From contig NZ_CP141179.1 of NCBI RefSeq assembly GCF_035599575.1, forward strand, positions 3,943,001-4,007,000: a stretch of DNA of 64,000 bases, written 5' to 3'. The notes under the pieces are model-generated. The model saw only the letters and a program-made list of their open reading frames with translations. It was not told the DNA's origin and ran no database searches. Each line of letters opens with the position of its first letter. Position 1 is the first letter of the stretch. Below are positions 54,411 through 63,520 of this stretch, piece after piece. This DNA comes from Roseovarius sp. Pro17 (GTDB taxonomy: Bacteria > Pseudomonadota > Alphaproteobacteria > Rhodobacterales > Rhodobacteraceae). The translations under genes and the position numbers were made by a program.

Positions 54411-57151
54411 GTCGTGTCGCTGCGGTCCTCGATCTCGGCGAGGGCGAGGGCGTCCAGCCCTCCTTCGAAGACGATCATCCGGGTGGCGGCGGGCGTATTC
54501 CCGAGCACGTTCACCGTTTTCCGACCACCTTTTGCAAACCGCGCCTTGTTCTTCTCGCCATTCTTCTCCCAGCGCTGCTCAAACCCTTGAATATCGTCAG
54601 TCGTGGGGTTTCGGTGGGCAAAATAAATCCCGCCAAAGGCACCAGACCTCACGTCAGCGCGGAACCGAAAGAGCGTCTTGCGGTCTATCCCACGGGCTTC
54701 GGCATAGGATCGCTGGTGATCGATATGGGGTGCCTCCTCCCACCGGCGGCGGGCCTCCGTATGATCCCCGTCCTGATCGTGGGTCACGGCAGGAGCTGCC
54801 AGGGCCATAGCTGGGGCGCTGCCCATGATCTCACGGAAGGCCGCGCGCGCGTGGCTCAGTGTTCGGCCGGGATTGTCCTGCAGCCAAAGATCGATGACCG
54901 ATCCGTTCGCCCCTGACTTGTTGGATGTCCAGAGCCACTTCCCCTCGACAAGGCTTGCCTTGATCGTGTCCCCGCCGCGCTGGAAAACCCGGTATGTCTT
55001 GCCATGCCTGTCGGCACTATCGGGATGCGTGCGAGAAACATCTGACCAGCCACCCATCCCTGCGATCGCCTGAATATCGAGACGTTTCATTTCCTCGATC
55101 TCGGCGTGATCATTGCCGCGAAGCTGATGGGCGATCCGGCGCCGCCCCCGATGGTCCTGTTTCGCCGTATCGGGCGCGGTTTGAGGGTGCGAGACGGTCC
55201 GCATATCCGGAAGAGAGGCGATCCAGGTATCCCGTTCTTCTCGGTTGATCTTTCGAAGCGCTGAAGGACCGGGACCTCGACCGAAGCCAATCGCCTCCTG
55301 CACAGCCTGGGCTTCTGCCGTGATGTCGGCGGCTACCAGAGCCTTCAACCTGCGCTCCTCCATGTTTTCCTCGATCAAATCTTCCCGGTCTGTCTGATCT
55401 GCCAGATGGTCTCTTTGCATTTCCCGGGCAACCTGCTCAATCCTGCGCTGGCGCTTTTCGGTCTGCTCGAGCGTCCGGTCTGCCAAGGCCTGGATATCAG
55501 CTGGCACGCCGTGGATCCGAAGGCCCGCCCGGGCACAATCCAGGGCCGCCTGCCGAATAAACTCAGGCGTGCCGGTTGGGCGGACGGACGCCCAGCCTTT
55601 CGCTTTCGCCATGGCAATCATCGTGGCACGCGTTTCCATCGTGCTCCGGGATGTCGACAGTTTGCGGTCGAGATCAACAACGGTAGACCCATCCTGAAAC
55701 GAGATTTGCGGCGGCTTGGCTGCGAAATCCACAAAACGGATCGCTTGCGCCACCTTTGGGTCGATATGGATATCGGTGTAGATCCGGCGCAGCAGGGTGA
55801 GCTTGAAGGCAGACGCGGATGTCGCCTTCTCATCCTCAGCCGCCGTGGATCCGATCAAGGCCGCGACCTCGACGTGGGTCTCGTTCAGATCGTTTCGATA
55901 TTCGGTCTCGGTCTCGGGCGCGGCATAGGGGCCGAATCTTTTCTCCATCTTCGTGATGCCGAACTTTGCGCCGAAAGCTGATGCCTTCGTATGCTCGCTC
56001 GATCCGATGATTCCGACGCGGGCGCCGGATCCGAATGTGTAGTATGTCAGGCCGTGCGCGCCGAGGGTCGTGTGGATGTCCTGCCAGCCGGATGCCGCGT
56101 TCACCAGTGTTGCAAACTTCTGCCTAAGAGCGTCGGGGATACTGTGCTCGAACGTCTCGAACCCGGTGGACTTTTCAAACATGAGATCTCCGGAGGTTTT
56201 CGGACGCTTTCCTGCCGCACGATCCTTTAGTTTCTTTTCGCAGACGAGGGGGTGCTTCTTCAGCTTGGCAATTTTGCGACCGTCTTTTTCGATGACGTCG
56301 AAGTCGAACCGTCCTCGATCATGGGACCAGCCTTGATCCAACTCGATCTGGCGGCATGCGGCTTCGGCTTTGCGGTGGTCACGGGATTTGGACCAGACCT
56401 TGCCGGTAAGCGGGTGGATGGTATTCACAACTGTGTGGGCGTGCTTGCGCCGCGTGTCATCATGCGTGCCGATCACAATCTGATGCTCTTCAAGCCCGAG
56501 GGTGCAGATCAGATGTTCCATGGCTGCGACCATCTGGACGTCCGTCGGCTGCTCCAATTCATGCCACGATAAAACGAGATGGTAATAGGGCTTCTGCACG
56601 CGCTCCGAGAGCTCCGAGGTCAGCAGCATTTCCTCAGCAGCATCCTCCCAGCGAGAGGATGCAATGTTGCGCAACTCCACTCGCCCGGCTTTTCCACTGA
56701 CGTAACGGATGCCGGGCACGAAGGCGTCACGGCCTCCGCCGCTGCCTTTCTCGCCGGGCTTGCCGATGATCTTGCAGATCATTTCCCCAAGGGCCTGCCG
56801 GATTTCAGCGCTGATCTGCTGTACGGCGGCTAGCGCTTCCTTGAGGGTCTCAAGGTCGTCCGGCTCAAGGTCAGTCACGCGTCCGGCGTTGATGCCATGT
56901 GCGATCTGATTGAGGTTCGAGCCGACCTTGCCGAGTTGACCGAGGACGCGTATGATGTCTTTTTTCAGACCCGATTTCAGTTCAACCTCGCCCGAGATGA
57001 AGGCGGTCAAGTATACCTGATGGTCGCAGTATACGGCCGCATCTGCGCGCTCCTTGAAGTCTGCTAGTTCCTCTGTGGTTACGCGCTTGTAGAGCTGACG
57101 CGTCGCGCGCCGCTCGTTTGATCTTTTCTTGCCGTCATTTGCTCGTGCCAT
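54302..57151 (-). CDS. MobC-relaxase-TOPRIM fusion protein, C-terminally truncated
   Basis: A 949-residue mobilisation protein in three parts. Residues 1-122 resemble MobC (TTEELADFKERADAAV, GKVGSNLNQIAHGINAG). A MOBP/VirD2-like relaxase begins at Met124 with MICKIIGK; Tyr150 in RYVSGK is a candidate nicking residue and HDDTRRKHAHTVVN (His230-His239) is the metal-binding motif III, followed by TIHP. The C-terminal third is a DUF3991/TOPRIM primase-like module (SYAEARGIDRKTLFRF, GGIYFAHRN, RMIVFEGGLDALALAE). The TOPRIM domain ends early at the junction with the integrase. Usually MobC and relaxase are separate overlapping genes. Confidence 0.85.
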   Translation of the reverse strand: MARANDGKKRSNERRATRQLYKRVTTEELADFKERADAAVYCDHQVYLTAFISGEVELKSGLKKDIIRVLGQLGKVGSNLNQIAHGINAGRVTDLEPDDLETLKEALAAVQQISAEIRQALGEMICKIIGKPGEKGSGGGRDAFVPGIRYVSGKAGRVELRNIASSRWEDAAEEMLLTSELSERVQKPYYHLVLSWHELEQPTDVQMVAAMEHLICTLGLEEHQIVIGTHDDTRRKHAHTVVNTIHPLTGKVWSKSRDHRKAEAACRQIELDQGWSHDRGRFDFDVIEKDGRKIAKLKKHPLVCEKKLKDRAAGKRPKTSGDLMFEKSTGFETFEHSIPDALRQKFATLVNAASGWQDIHTTLGAHGLTYYTFGSGARVGIIGSSEHTKASAFGAKFGITKMEKRFGPYAAPETETEYRNDLNETHVEVAALIGSTAAEDEKATSASAFKLTLLRRIYTDIHIDPKVAQAIRFVDFAAKPPQISFQDGSTVVDLDRKLSTSRSTMETRATMIAMAKAKGWASVRPTGTPEFIRQAALDCARAGLRIHGVPADIQALADRTLEQTEKRQRRIEQVAREMQRDHLADQTDREDLIEENMEERRLKALVAADITAEAQAVQEAIGFGRGPGPSALRKINREERDTWIASLPDMRTVSHPQTAPDTAKQDHRGRRRIAHQLRGNDHAEIEEMKRLDIQAIAGMGGWSDVSRTHPDSADRHGKTYRVFQRGGDTIKASLVEGKWLWTSNKSGANGSVIDLWLQDNPGRTLSHARAAFREIMGSAPAMALAAPAVTHDQDGDHTEARRRWEEAPHIDHQRSYAEARGIDRKTLFRFRADVRSGAFGGIYFAHRNPTTDDIQGFEQRWEKNGEKNKARFAKGGRKTVNVLGNTPAATRMIVFEGGLDALALAEIEDRSDTTYVSTGGGETGSAFGSRQLRFGTGKTNSIPKPSITV

Positions 57152-57520
57152 TTTGTCTTCTCACGTGATTGCAGACTCCCTGAGTCTAGTCGATCCCCGT
57201 GAAAATCCTCCCAATCCTTTTTTTCGGCCTTCTCCTTCTACCGCCCAAATTTGACCCCGCCGATGCCGCGAGGTGGAGAAGGGGTCAGCCAGAAAGGAAC
57301 TCGGCATCACAAAACGACGCTCCCACTCTGATTGATCACCGGGGGTCACTGCGAAGAGCGTAAGCGTGACAACTACTCCTCCCCCAGTTTCGTCTTCTTG
57401 CGATGATCTTAGCCCTCTATGCCGGCGTTTCTCGCCAGTATAGAGCAGCGAAAATTGACACTGCCTGCCGGAGACGGGTTGTCATGAGCCTGGCGGCGAT
57501 TGACTGCTACCAGCCGATTC
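57152..57520. other. candidate oriT region upstream of the relaxase gene
   Basis: No convincing gene lies in these 369 bases. They contain nested inverted repeats: CCTTCTCC (57228-57235) with GGAGAAGG (57275-57282), and TGACCCC (57252-57258) with GGGGTCA (57281-57287), plus a further GGGGGTCAC at about 57342-57350. Such repeats next to a mob gene suit an origin of transfer. No consensus MOBP nick sequence was found, so this is inference. Confidence 0.35.
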
Positions 57521-59080
57521 TATGGAAAAACAACTGTCGCTTATGCAGAAAGTGTTATCGAATTTATTGCGCGAGCGTCTTTTTTTTCACGCTTTGCGCA
57601 TTTGCTGCGGTGCAGGGAAAATCTTGGCCAGTTTCCGGAGGTTCTGGGCGGTGACGGCGAGGAGGAATTCGTCATTTGCACCGCATGGGCCGCGCAATCG
57701 GAGCCTTCCAAGACCCAGGATGCGTTTGAGGTGGGCAAACAGCATCTCGACCTTCTTCCGGAGCTTCATGGAGATCACGTATTGCCTGGTCTTGGCTATA
57801 TCACGGGCAACCTGGCGGCCGTCTTCGTTTTCCTCGCGGGTGATCGATCTGGCATCGGCGTTCGGGCAGCATTTCTGTTTCGACGGCAAGCCTGGCAGGT
57901 CAGTTTTAGGGCGCGATATTTGGCGCGTCCCTTGCCGGTTGGTCCTCGGTTCGGGTCGGAATAATTCCGGCGGAACTGCTTCAGTGCCTGACCCTCGGGG
58001 CAGATGTATTGATTATTCTCGGCGTCCCATTCGAAGTCCGCCCGGCTCCAAGTGCCGTCGTTGCGGCCAGACTTATCGAAGACCGGGATATGCGGCGCAA
58101 TCTTGCGGTCGACCAGCCAGCCCAGCATCGGCCCTGTGCCGTAGGCGGTGTCTGCTATCAGCCGTTCGGGATGGAGATCGAACCTGGCCTTCACACGGTC
58201 CAGCATGGTCTTTGTTGATCCGACTTCGGCCTGCCGGATCGAACGCGTCGCTTCTACATCCACGATGACGCCGTGGTCAGTGTCGATCAGATAGTTGTCG
58301 GAATAGCTGAAGAATGCCGGGCCTTTGCGGGCCGCTGTCTATTACCGGCAGGTGATTGCCTGCAATCACCGAGAGGCATTGGCTGGCCGGATCGGAATGG
58401 GAAGTGAACTTGGGTTGAACCTCGCTTGCGGCACCGAACGCGGCCTCATCAAGCGTATCCAGATACTCGCGGACAGCGCGGGGCGCATCGGCGGGATCGA
58501 TCAGTCTGGCGTCCCAATCCTCCTTCGGCGTCGAGTTCTGCTTGTTTGCATCGGTCTCGATCAAGCTTGCGTCGACAGCCATGCGCTGCCCGCTCACGAG
58601 CCCTTCCTCGATGCAGCGCGCGACGGTCGTTTCGAAAAGATGCCGCAGCAGTTCGCTGTCACGGAAGCGACCGTGCCGGTTCTTCGAGAAGGTCGAGTGA
58701 TCCGGAACCCGATCAGCCAGGTCGAGCCGACAAAACCAGCGATATGCGAGGTTCAGATGCACCTCCTCGCAGAGCCGCCGCTCGGAGCGGATTCCAAAGC
58801 AATAGCCAACCAGCAACATCCGGATTAGCAACTCGGGGTCAACAGACGGGCGCCCGGTATGGCTGTAGAATTGTGCCAAGTGCTGCCAAATACTGGACAG
58901 GTCTACGAAGCGGTCAATGGAGCGCAACAGGTGATCCTGTGGGACGTGGTCCTCTATTGAGAACTCGTAAAACAACGCCCCTTGCGCCTCTTGCTTCGGT
59001 CCCAGCATCGCAGATCCCCCCGCTTTACTACCGAAAGTGAATCAGCGAACAGGCCTCAAATCAACAAGAGTTTTTCAACA
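57521..59080 (-). mobile_element. decayed IS1182-type insertion sequence
   Basis: About 1.56 kb carrying a frameshifted transposase related to the intact element at 61782-63290. The right end TGTTGAAAAACTC (reverse of 59068-59080) resembles the other element's end; the left end near 57521 (TATGGAAAAACAACTG) is degenerate. Boundaries rest on distances from the transposase start and stop matching those of the intact copy (about 70 bases each). Confidence 0.65.
57587..59008 (-). pseudogene. IS1182-family transposase, broken by frameshifts
   Basis: Three frame segments together match the intact transposase at 61850-63220. The N-terminal part (58277-59008) has GALFYEFSIEDHVPQDH, RSERRLCEEVHLNLAYRWF and VPDHSTFSKNRHGRFRDS. 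The middle (to about 57880) has DVEATRSIRQAE and DTAYGTGPMLGWLVDRKIAPHIP. The C-terminal part has KVEMLFAHLKRILGLGRLRLRG. Frame changes occur near 58340, where about 40 extra bases with a palindrome interrupt the gene, and near 57880. No functional enzyme is expected. Confidence 0.85.
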
Positions 59081-59346
59081 AAATAAGCCCAAAGTGGCGC
59101 CCCCGTCTGTACACCGTTCGCACTCGCAGCACATTGCGGTCATGGCAGTGGCGGTCCATACAGGCCACTCGTCCGGCGTTACGATGCTGCGGTCGGCTTC
59201 GTCACACAGGCCATTCGGCAAGTTGCAGAAATTGTTCTGGGTTTCAGTCGGCCAACGGAAAATGCCGTCATCAAAGTCCAGACTCACAGAAAAATGTCAG
59301 TCTTGCAAACCGGTGATTGGATTGCTCTAAAGTTGTCAAACTATGC

Positions 59347-59844
59347 TCACTCGGAGTGAATGTCACGCTTTGCGCAACTGGATTGAAGCAGAATTGCAGG
59401 CCAATAGAAATTATCCGCAATGGCACGTTCGCGAAGCCATTGCGCCTGAATCTGATAGGCCCGCCATTCCTGTGCCTGTGGGCAATACCAATGTTGCCCG
59501 GATTGGCGATGGTGTGCCATTTCATGCACAAGAACGCTGACGTCGCGTTGATTGTTTGGTGACCAGGGTTGAACCAGATAGATGATTTCAGTCTCTTCAT
59601 CATATAGCCCGCGTAATGTGCCCTCTGTATGGTCTGCTATGCCTTGAAAGTGTTGTGCCTGTTCCGCTGCGATCAACCGGATACGAGGTTGGCTGTCCCT
59701 TCTTTCGAACTCGGTTTCAGCGTCAAGCCAAGTGTTCAGCTCGTACAACCGCGCGGGTGAAATTATGTGACTATCGTCGCTGGCACTGCCAAATGCAGCA
59801 TTGGCAAGAGTGATTGCAAGCGCGATCAAGATGCTCTTTCTCAT
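59347..59844 (-). CDS. secreted DUF6647-type metallopeptidase-like protein
   Basis: A 165-residue exported protein with a signal peptide (IALAITLANAAFGSA) and a zinc-protease-like HExxH helix, LVHEMAHHRQSGQHWYC. Further family marks are TRGLYDE-like LRGLYDEETEIIYLVQPW, EWRAYQIQAQWLRERA and the end SSCAKRDIHSE. From memory this is DUF6647, with no established function. It is divergent from the CadC-like regulator (118-base gap), and base composition is lower in GC than the core. It lies between two IS1182-type elements. Confidence 0.78.
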   Translation of the reverse strand: MRKSILIALAITLANAAFGSASDDSHIISPARLYELNTWLDAETEFERRDSQPRIRLIAAEQAQHFQGIADHTEGTLRGLYDEETEIIYLVQPWSPNNQRDVSVLVHEMAHHRQSGQHWYCPQAQEWRAYQIQAQWLRERAIADNFYWPAILLQSSCAKRDIHSE

Positions 59845-59962
59845 CCGAAACTCTCCTTGATTGGATCGGTGATCGGTTGGCGAGCCGCGCTGCGTGGGAG
59901 TGAATACAGTTGCTAATACGACAGAGCGCCCGCTAGGTTAGGAGCGCACGGAGGCACCTGAA

Positions 59963-61681
59963 ATGTCCGGAGAAGCCCACGAAAAAGATACGAAATCTCT
60001 TGAAGAATTTCGGCTTGGGGGGTTTACGTATTCGCTGCAAACCAATGAACTAAAAGACGAAAACGGAAATGCCGTCCATTTGCGCAGCCAAAGTACCGAG
60101 GTGCTGGAATATTTGGTTCGCCGCCACGGCGAGCTCGTATCGAAGTCGGACCTAATCGAAAACGTGTGGTCCGATACGTTTGTGACCGACGACAGTCTGG
60201 TGCAATGCATCGCTGATATCCGCCGCGCCTTGAACGATACCGAACACAGGATCGTTCAGACCTTGACTAAAAAGGGCTACAAGCTGGAAGCGATACCTGT
60301 GTCGGACGATACTCTGGATAGCTCTGGAAATTCTGGACCGATAAGCTTCCGAATCACCAGCAAGTTTGGGTCGTCTTGGTTTTTGGTCCTGATCGTTCTG
60401 GCCTTTGTCACAGGTGTCAGCATTTTTACGTGGTGGAACACAGCTACCGACTTTGAGCCAATTGACTCGGCAACGCTGAATTTCCCCCTTCCCGAGAAAC
60501 CGTCGATCGCAGTACTAGCTTTCGATGATCTGAGCCAAGGTGCAGACAAGGGATATCTGAGTGACGCAATCAGTGAAGAGATCATCGCCAGATTGTCTCA
60601 CTTTCCTGATTTTTTTGTAATTGCCCGAAGTTCAAGTTTTTTCTACCGGGATAAGGCTTTGGCTGTTCGCGATGTCGCTACGGAACTTGGTGTTCGCTAT
60701 ATTCTTGAAGGTAGCCAACAAAAGGCCGGGGACCGATTGCGTGTCGCGGCGCAGTTGATTGACGCGACTGACGGAAACACGATTTGGGCTGCAACCTATG
60801 ATCGCGATCTGGTGGATGTCTTTGACGTTCAGGAAGAGATTACCAGAACGATCGCCGCGACGCTGGAACGAAACATCACCCTGGCAGAGTATGATCGCCT
60901 GCTGCGTCAACCAACCGAGAGCCTCGCGGCTTATGAGCTCGTCAATCGAGGGCGATCCGCACGCAAGAAGTTCACACCAGAGGGCAACCAGGAGGCAAAG
61001 CTGCTGTCCGAGAAAGCGCTGGAACTCGATCCGGGATACTCGGAGGCGTATTTCAGCCTGGCCTGGGTGCATATTAACTGCTTCCGCTGGGAATGGTGCG
61101 GCGACCAACCGCACGAGGGCGCCCTGGATCGAGCTTTCATGGCGGCCCGTAAGGCTGTCCAGCTTGATCCGGACAGTTCTCTGGCTTACTGGACACTGGC
61201 GAATGCAACAATGCAAAGCGGCGATCTTGAACAAGCTCTCATTGAGTATGACCGATCAATCGCGCTTAATCCCAACTCCGCCGGTGTCTTGGCCGATTCC
61301 ACCGAAGTGTTGGTTTATCTCGGGCAAATGGACGAGGCTATTGCCCGAATTCAGGCCGCGATCCGTCTGAACCCCCATCACCCGGACTGGTATCTGTGGA
61401 CCCTGGCTTGGGCGCAGTATTTTGCCGGGGAGTATGAGGCCGGGTTGGCCTCAATACAAAAAATGGCAAACATGCCTAACCTGGCCCGGCGTACGCAGGC
61501 GGCGTTGTACGTACGCCTGGATCGCATGGATGAAGCCTGGGCCACGATTGATGAATTGCTTGAAAACGCCCCCGACTACACCATCGCATCGCAGGAGCAC
61601 AGTCTCCGGGGGAAATTCCGCGATCCAGGCGCGGCGGATCGGTTTTATGATGACTTACGCAAGGCGGGATTGCCAGATTGA
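59963..61681 (+). CDS. CadC-like winged-helix membrane regulator with TPR domain
   Basis: A 572-residue one-component regulator. Residues 12-110 form an OmpR/ToxR-type winged helix (RLGGFTYSLQTNELKDENG, QSTEVLEYLVRRHGELVSKS, DIRRALNDTEHRIVQTLTKKGYKL). A membrane helix follows (about 136-157), then a periplasmic domain of the type found in adenylate-cyclase-associated and TolB-like proteins (PSIAVLAFDDLSQGADKGYL, YILEGSQQKAGDRLRVAAQL, DVFDVQEEITRTIAATLE), then four to five TPR repeats (about 335-560). It probably controls the divergent DUF6647 gene, which is inference. Confidence 0.88.
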   Translation: MSGEAHEKDTKSLEEFRLGGFTYSLQTNELKDENGNAVHLRSQSTEVLEYLVRRHGELVSKSDLIENVWSDTFVTDDSLVQCIADIRRALNDTEHRIVQTLTKKGYKLEAIPVSDDTLDSSGNSGPISFRITSKFGSSWFLVLIVLAFVTGVSIFTWWNTATDFEPIDSATLNFPLPEKPSIAVLAFDDLSQGADKGYLSDAISEEIIARLSHFPDFFVIARSSSFFYRDKALAVRDVATELGVRYILEGSQQKAGDRLRVAAQLIDATDGNTIWAATYDRDLVDVFDVQEEITRTIAATLERNITLAEYDRLLRQPTESLAAYELVNRGRSARKKFTPEGNQEAKLLSEKALELDPGYSEAYFSLAWVHINCFRWEWCGDQPHEGALDRAFMAARKAVQLDPDSSLAYWTLANATMQSGDLEQALIEYDRSIALNPNSAGVLADSTEVLVYLGQMDEAIARIQAAIRLNPHHPDWYLWTLAWAQYFAGEYEAGLASIQKMANMPNLARRTQAALYVRLDRMDEAWATIDELLENAPDYTIASQEHSLRGKFRDPGAADRFYDDLRKAGLPD

Positions 61682-61781
61682 GATCCGACAAGTCGTCAAA
61701 GATGCTGCTGTACAACAGGAACCTTCGGGATCCGCGACTATCATTTGTGCGTGTGACCTGATTGACCGCTAGCTCCGGATG

Positions 61782-61799
61782 CTGTTGAAAAAGTCTGTT
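61782..61799 (+). repeat. IS left terminal inverted repeat
   Basis: CTGTTGAAAAAGTCTGTT; an exact reverse complement occurs at 63273-63290. It lies 51 bases beyond the transposase stop. Confidence 0.92.
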
Positions 61800-61849
61800 T
61801 TCTGGGACGTTTTAGCGAGTTGTCTGGGGAAGGCGCTCGCCACCCTTTT

Positions 61850-63220
61850 TCACCCTGGCACCGTTGCTGGTACCAACTTGGCCAGTTTGCAGAGGTTTTG
61901 GGCGGTTGCTGCGAGTTGGAACTGTTCGGTTGCGCCTTTGGGTCCGCGAAGCCGCATCATCCGCAAGCCGATGTATCGTTTGAGATGCGCAAACAGCATC
62001 TCGACCTTTCGGCGTTGCATGAACGAGATCATGTAGGCATCGGTTTTGCGGATATCCCGGGCGACGTCTCTTGCGGCTTCATGCACAGACCTCAGCACTT
62101 TTCTGGCCGGCTGGGTTGGGCAACACTGGGCCTTGAGCGCGCAGGCATCGCAATCGAGTTTGCGCGCCCGATACCGGATCAATCCGTCCTTGCTGACGTT
62201 TGCTGATCGGGGCTTTGAGAACTTGCGGCGGGATTTCTCCAACGTATTTCCGGCGGGGCATGTGTAATTGTCGGCGGCGGCATCGTAGGCAAAATCAATC
62301 CGTGAGAATGTACCGTCGGTGCGTCTGGATTTATCCCAGACGGGGATGTGCGGCGCGATCTTGCGATCCTCGACCAGCCAGCCCAGCATCTCGGCTGATC
62401 CGTAGTCAGTGTCGCCGACCAGCTTGTCGGGTTTGATCCCGAAGCGATCTTGCACCCGATCGATCATATCCCTTGCGGCACGCGCCTCTGCTGGCCTGAT
62501 TGGAGCTGTGGGTTCAACGTCAACTATCACCGCATTATCCAAATCCACCAGATAATTGTTGGAATAGGCAAAATAGGCGGCACCCCCGTCGGCCCCTGTC
62601 CAGCGGGCGGCTGGATCAACCGGTGATATGTATTTGGGAATGGCTGTTGTCGATGCGCCAAAAGCCACGTCATCAAGTGTCACAAGATATTCACCGACGG
62701 CGCGGGACGTCAGATCCGACGGCAAACCTTCCTTGCTATCGACACCACGCGTCTGATTGGCATTCGCAGGGATCAAGCTGGCATCAACACCAAAGCTGTG
62801 ACCACCGACCAGCCCTTCATCCATACAGCGCTGCAAGACCGTCTCGAACAGATGCCGGAACAGGCCACTTTCGCGGAAGCGGCCATGGCGGTTCTTGGAA
62901 AACGTTGAATGGTCCGGCACTGGATCAGCCAGATCGAGCTTGCAGAACCAACGATAGGCCAGATTGACATGCACCTCTTCGCACAGCCGCCGTTCAGAGC
63001 GTATGCCTTGGCAGTAGCCAAGCAAAAGCATCCGGATCATCGGTTCCGGGTCAATCGACGGGCGACCATGTGCGCTATAAAATGGTGCCAACAGAGGCCG
63101 CACATCCGTCAGGTCCAGAAAGCAATCAATGCCGCGCATTGGATGATCCTGCGGCACAAACCCTTCGATTGAGAACTCATAGAACAGCGCGCCTTGCGCC
63201 ACCTGCCTCGGTCCCATCAT
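61850..63220 (-). CDS. IS1182-family transposase
   Basis: A 456-residue DDE transposase. The N-terminal DUF772 domain has GALFYEFSIEGFVPQDHPM and RPSIDPEPMIRMLLLGYCQG; NKRHGRF-type NRHGRFRESG and VDASLIPANANQ follow. The catalytic core has GDTDYGSAEMLGWLVEDRKIAP, a zinc-like Cys cluster CDACALKAQCCP, and the C-terminal Glu region RRKVEMLFAHLKRYIGLRMMRLRG. The start is one of two consecutive ATGs at 63220; upstream codons reach into the terminal repeat. The frame is uninterrupted, so the element may be active. Confidence 0.92.
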   Translation of the reverse strand: MMGPRQVAQGALFYEFSIEGFVPQDHPMRGIDCFLDLTDVRPLLAPFYSAHGRPSIDPEPMIRMLLLGYCQGIRSERRLCEEVHVNLAYRWFCKLDLADPVPDHSTFSKNRHGRFRESGLFRHLFETVLQRCMDEGLVGGHSFGVDASLIPANANQTRGVDSKEGLPSDLTSRAVGEYLVTLDDVAFGASTTAIPKYISPVDPAARWTGADGGAAYFAYSNNYLVDLDNAVIVDVEPTAPIRPAEARAARDMIDRVQDRFGIKPDKLVGDTDYGSAEMLGWLVEDRKIAPHIPVWDKSRRTDGTFSRIDFAYDAAADNYTCPAGNTLEKSRRKFSKPRSANVSKDGLIRYRARKLDCDACALKAQCCPTQPARKVLRSVHEAARDVARDIRKTDAYMISFMQRRKVEMLFAHLKRYIGLRMMRLRGPKGATEQFQLAATAQNLCKLAKLVPATVPG

Positions 63221-63272
63221 CGCCACGCCCTCCACTCCTAAAACGAGTGAATCAGCACATCGACAGCCAATC

Positions 63273-63290
63273 AACAGACTTTTTCAACAG
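63273..63290 (-). repeat. IS right terminal inverted repeat
   Basis: Exact reverse complement of 61782-61799, about 53 bases upstream of the transposase start. Confidence 0.92.
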
Positions 63291-63520
63291 TATCGGCGGA
63301 TTGCGGACGGTCGCTGCAATTCACTTCAAGGTCCGCTTGGCGGAGCACGCAGGTATGGTGTCTGAGCGCTGACCACTTGTTGTTTGACATGACCACTCAG
63401 GCAAGAGGGTTCACCGCAAGCTTCAACGAAGACCCCTCGGTTACTGGTCCGAAAGTTCGGAACCAAGCGATAGCGCGCGGGTTAGTCCACCATCCTTGAA
63501 CCAATTCAGAGAAATTTCCC

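Larger units (their letters stand above)
61782..63290 (-). mobile_element. intact IS1182-type insertion sequence
   Basis: A 1.5-kb element bounded by perfect 18-bp inverted repeats (CTGTTGAAAAAGTCTGTT at 61782-61799 and its complement at 63273-63290) around one full-length transposase gene. No clear target-site duplication is visible in the immediate flanks. Confidence 0.9.

Noticed and set aside
57152..57520. Canonical MOBP nick site (ATCCTG-like)
   Set aside because: No match on either strand in this gap; the oriT call rests on repeats and position only.
57522..57600. Plus-strand frame beginning MEKQLSLMQKVLSNLL at the left IS boundary
   Set aside because: It looks protein-like for about 20 residues but has no ribosome binding site and soon runs antisense to the transposase. 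The apparent start probably falls in the IS end.
59075..59287. 70-codon minus-strand frame with a Cys-rich end next to the decayed IS
   Set aside because: Starts with GTG without a ribosome binding site and its last codons lie in the IS end. It may be a truncated gene relic but cannot be supported.
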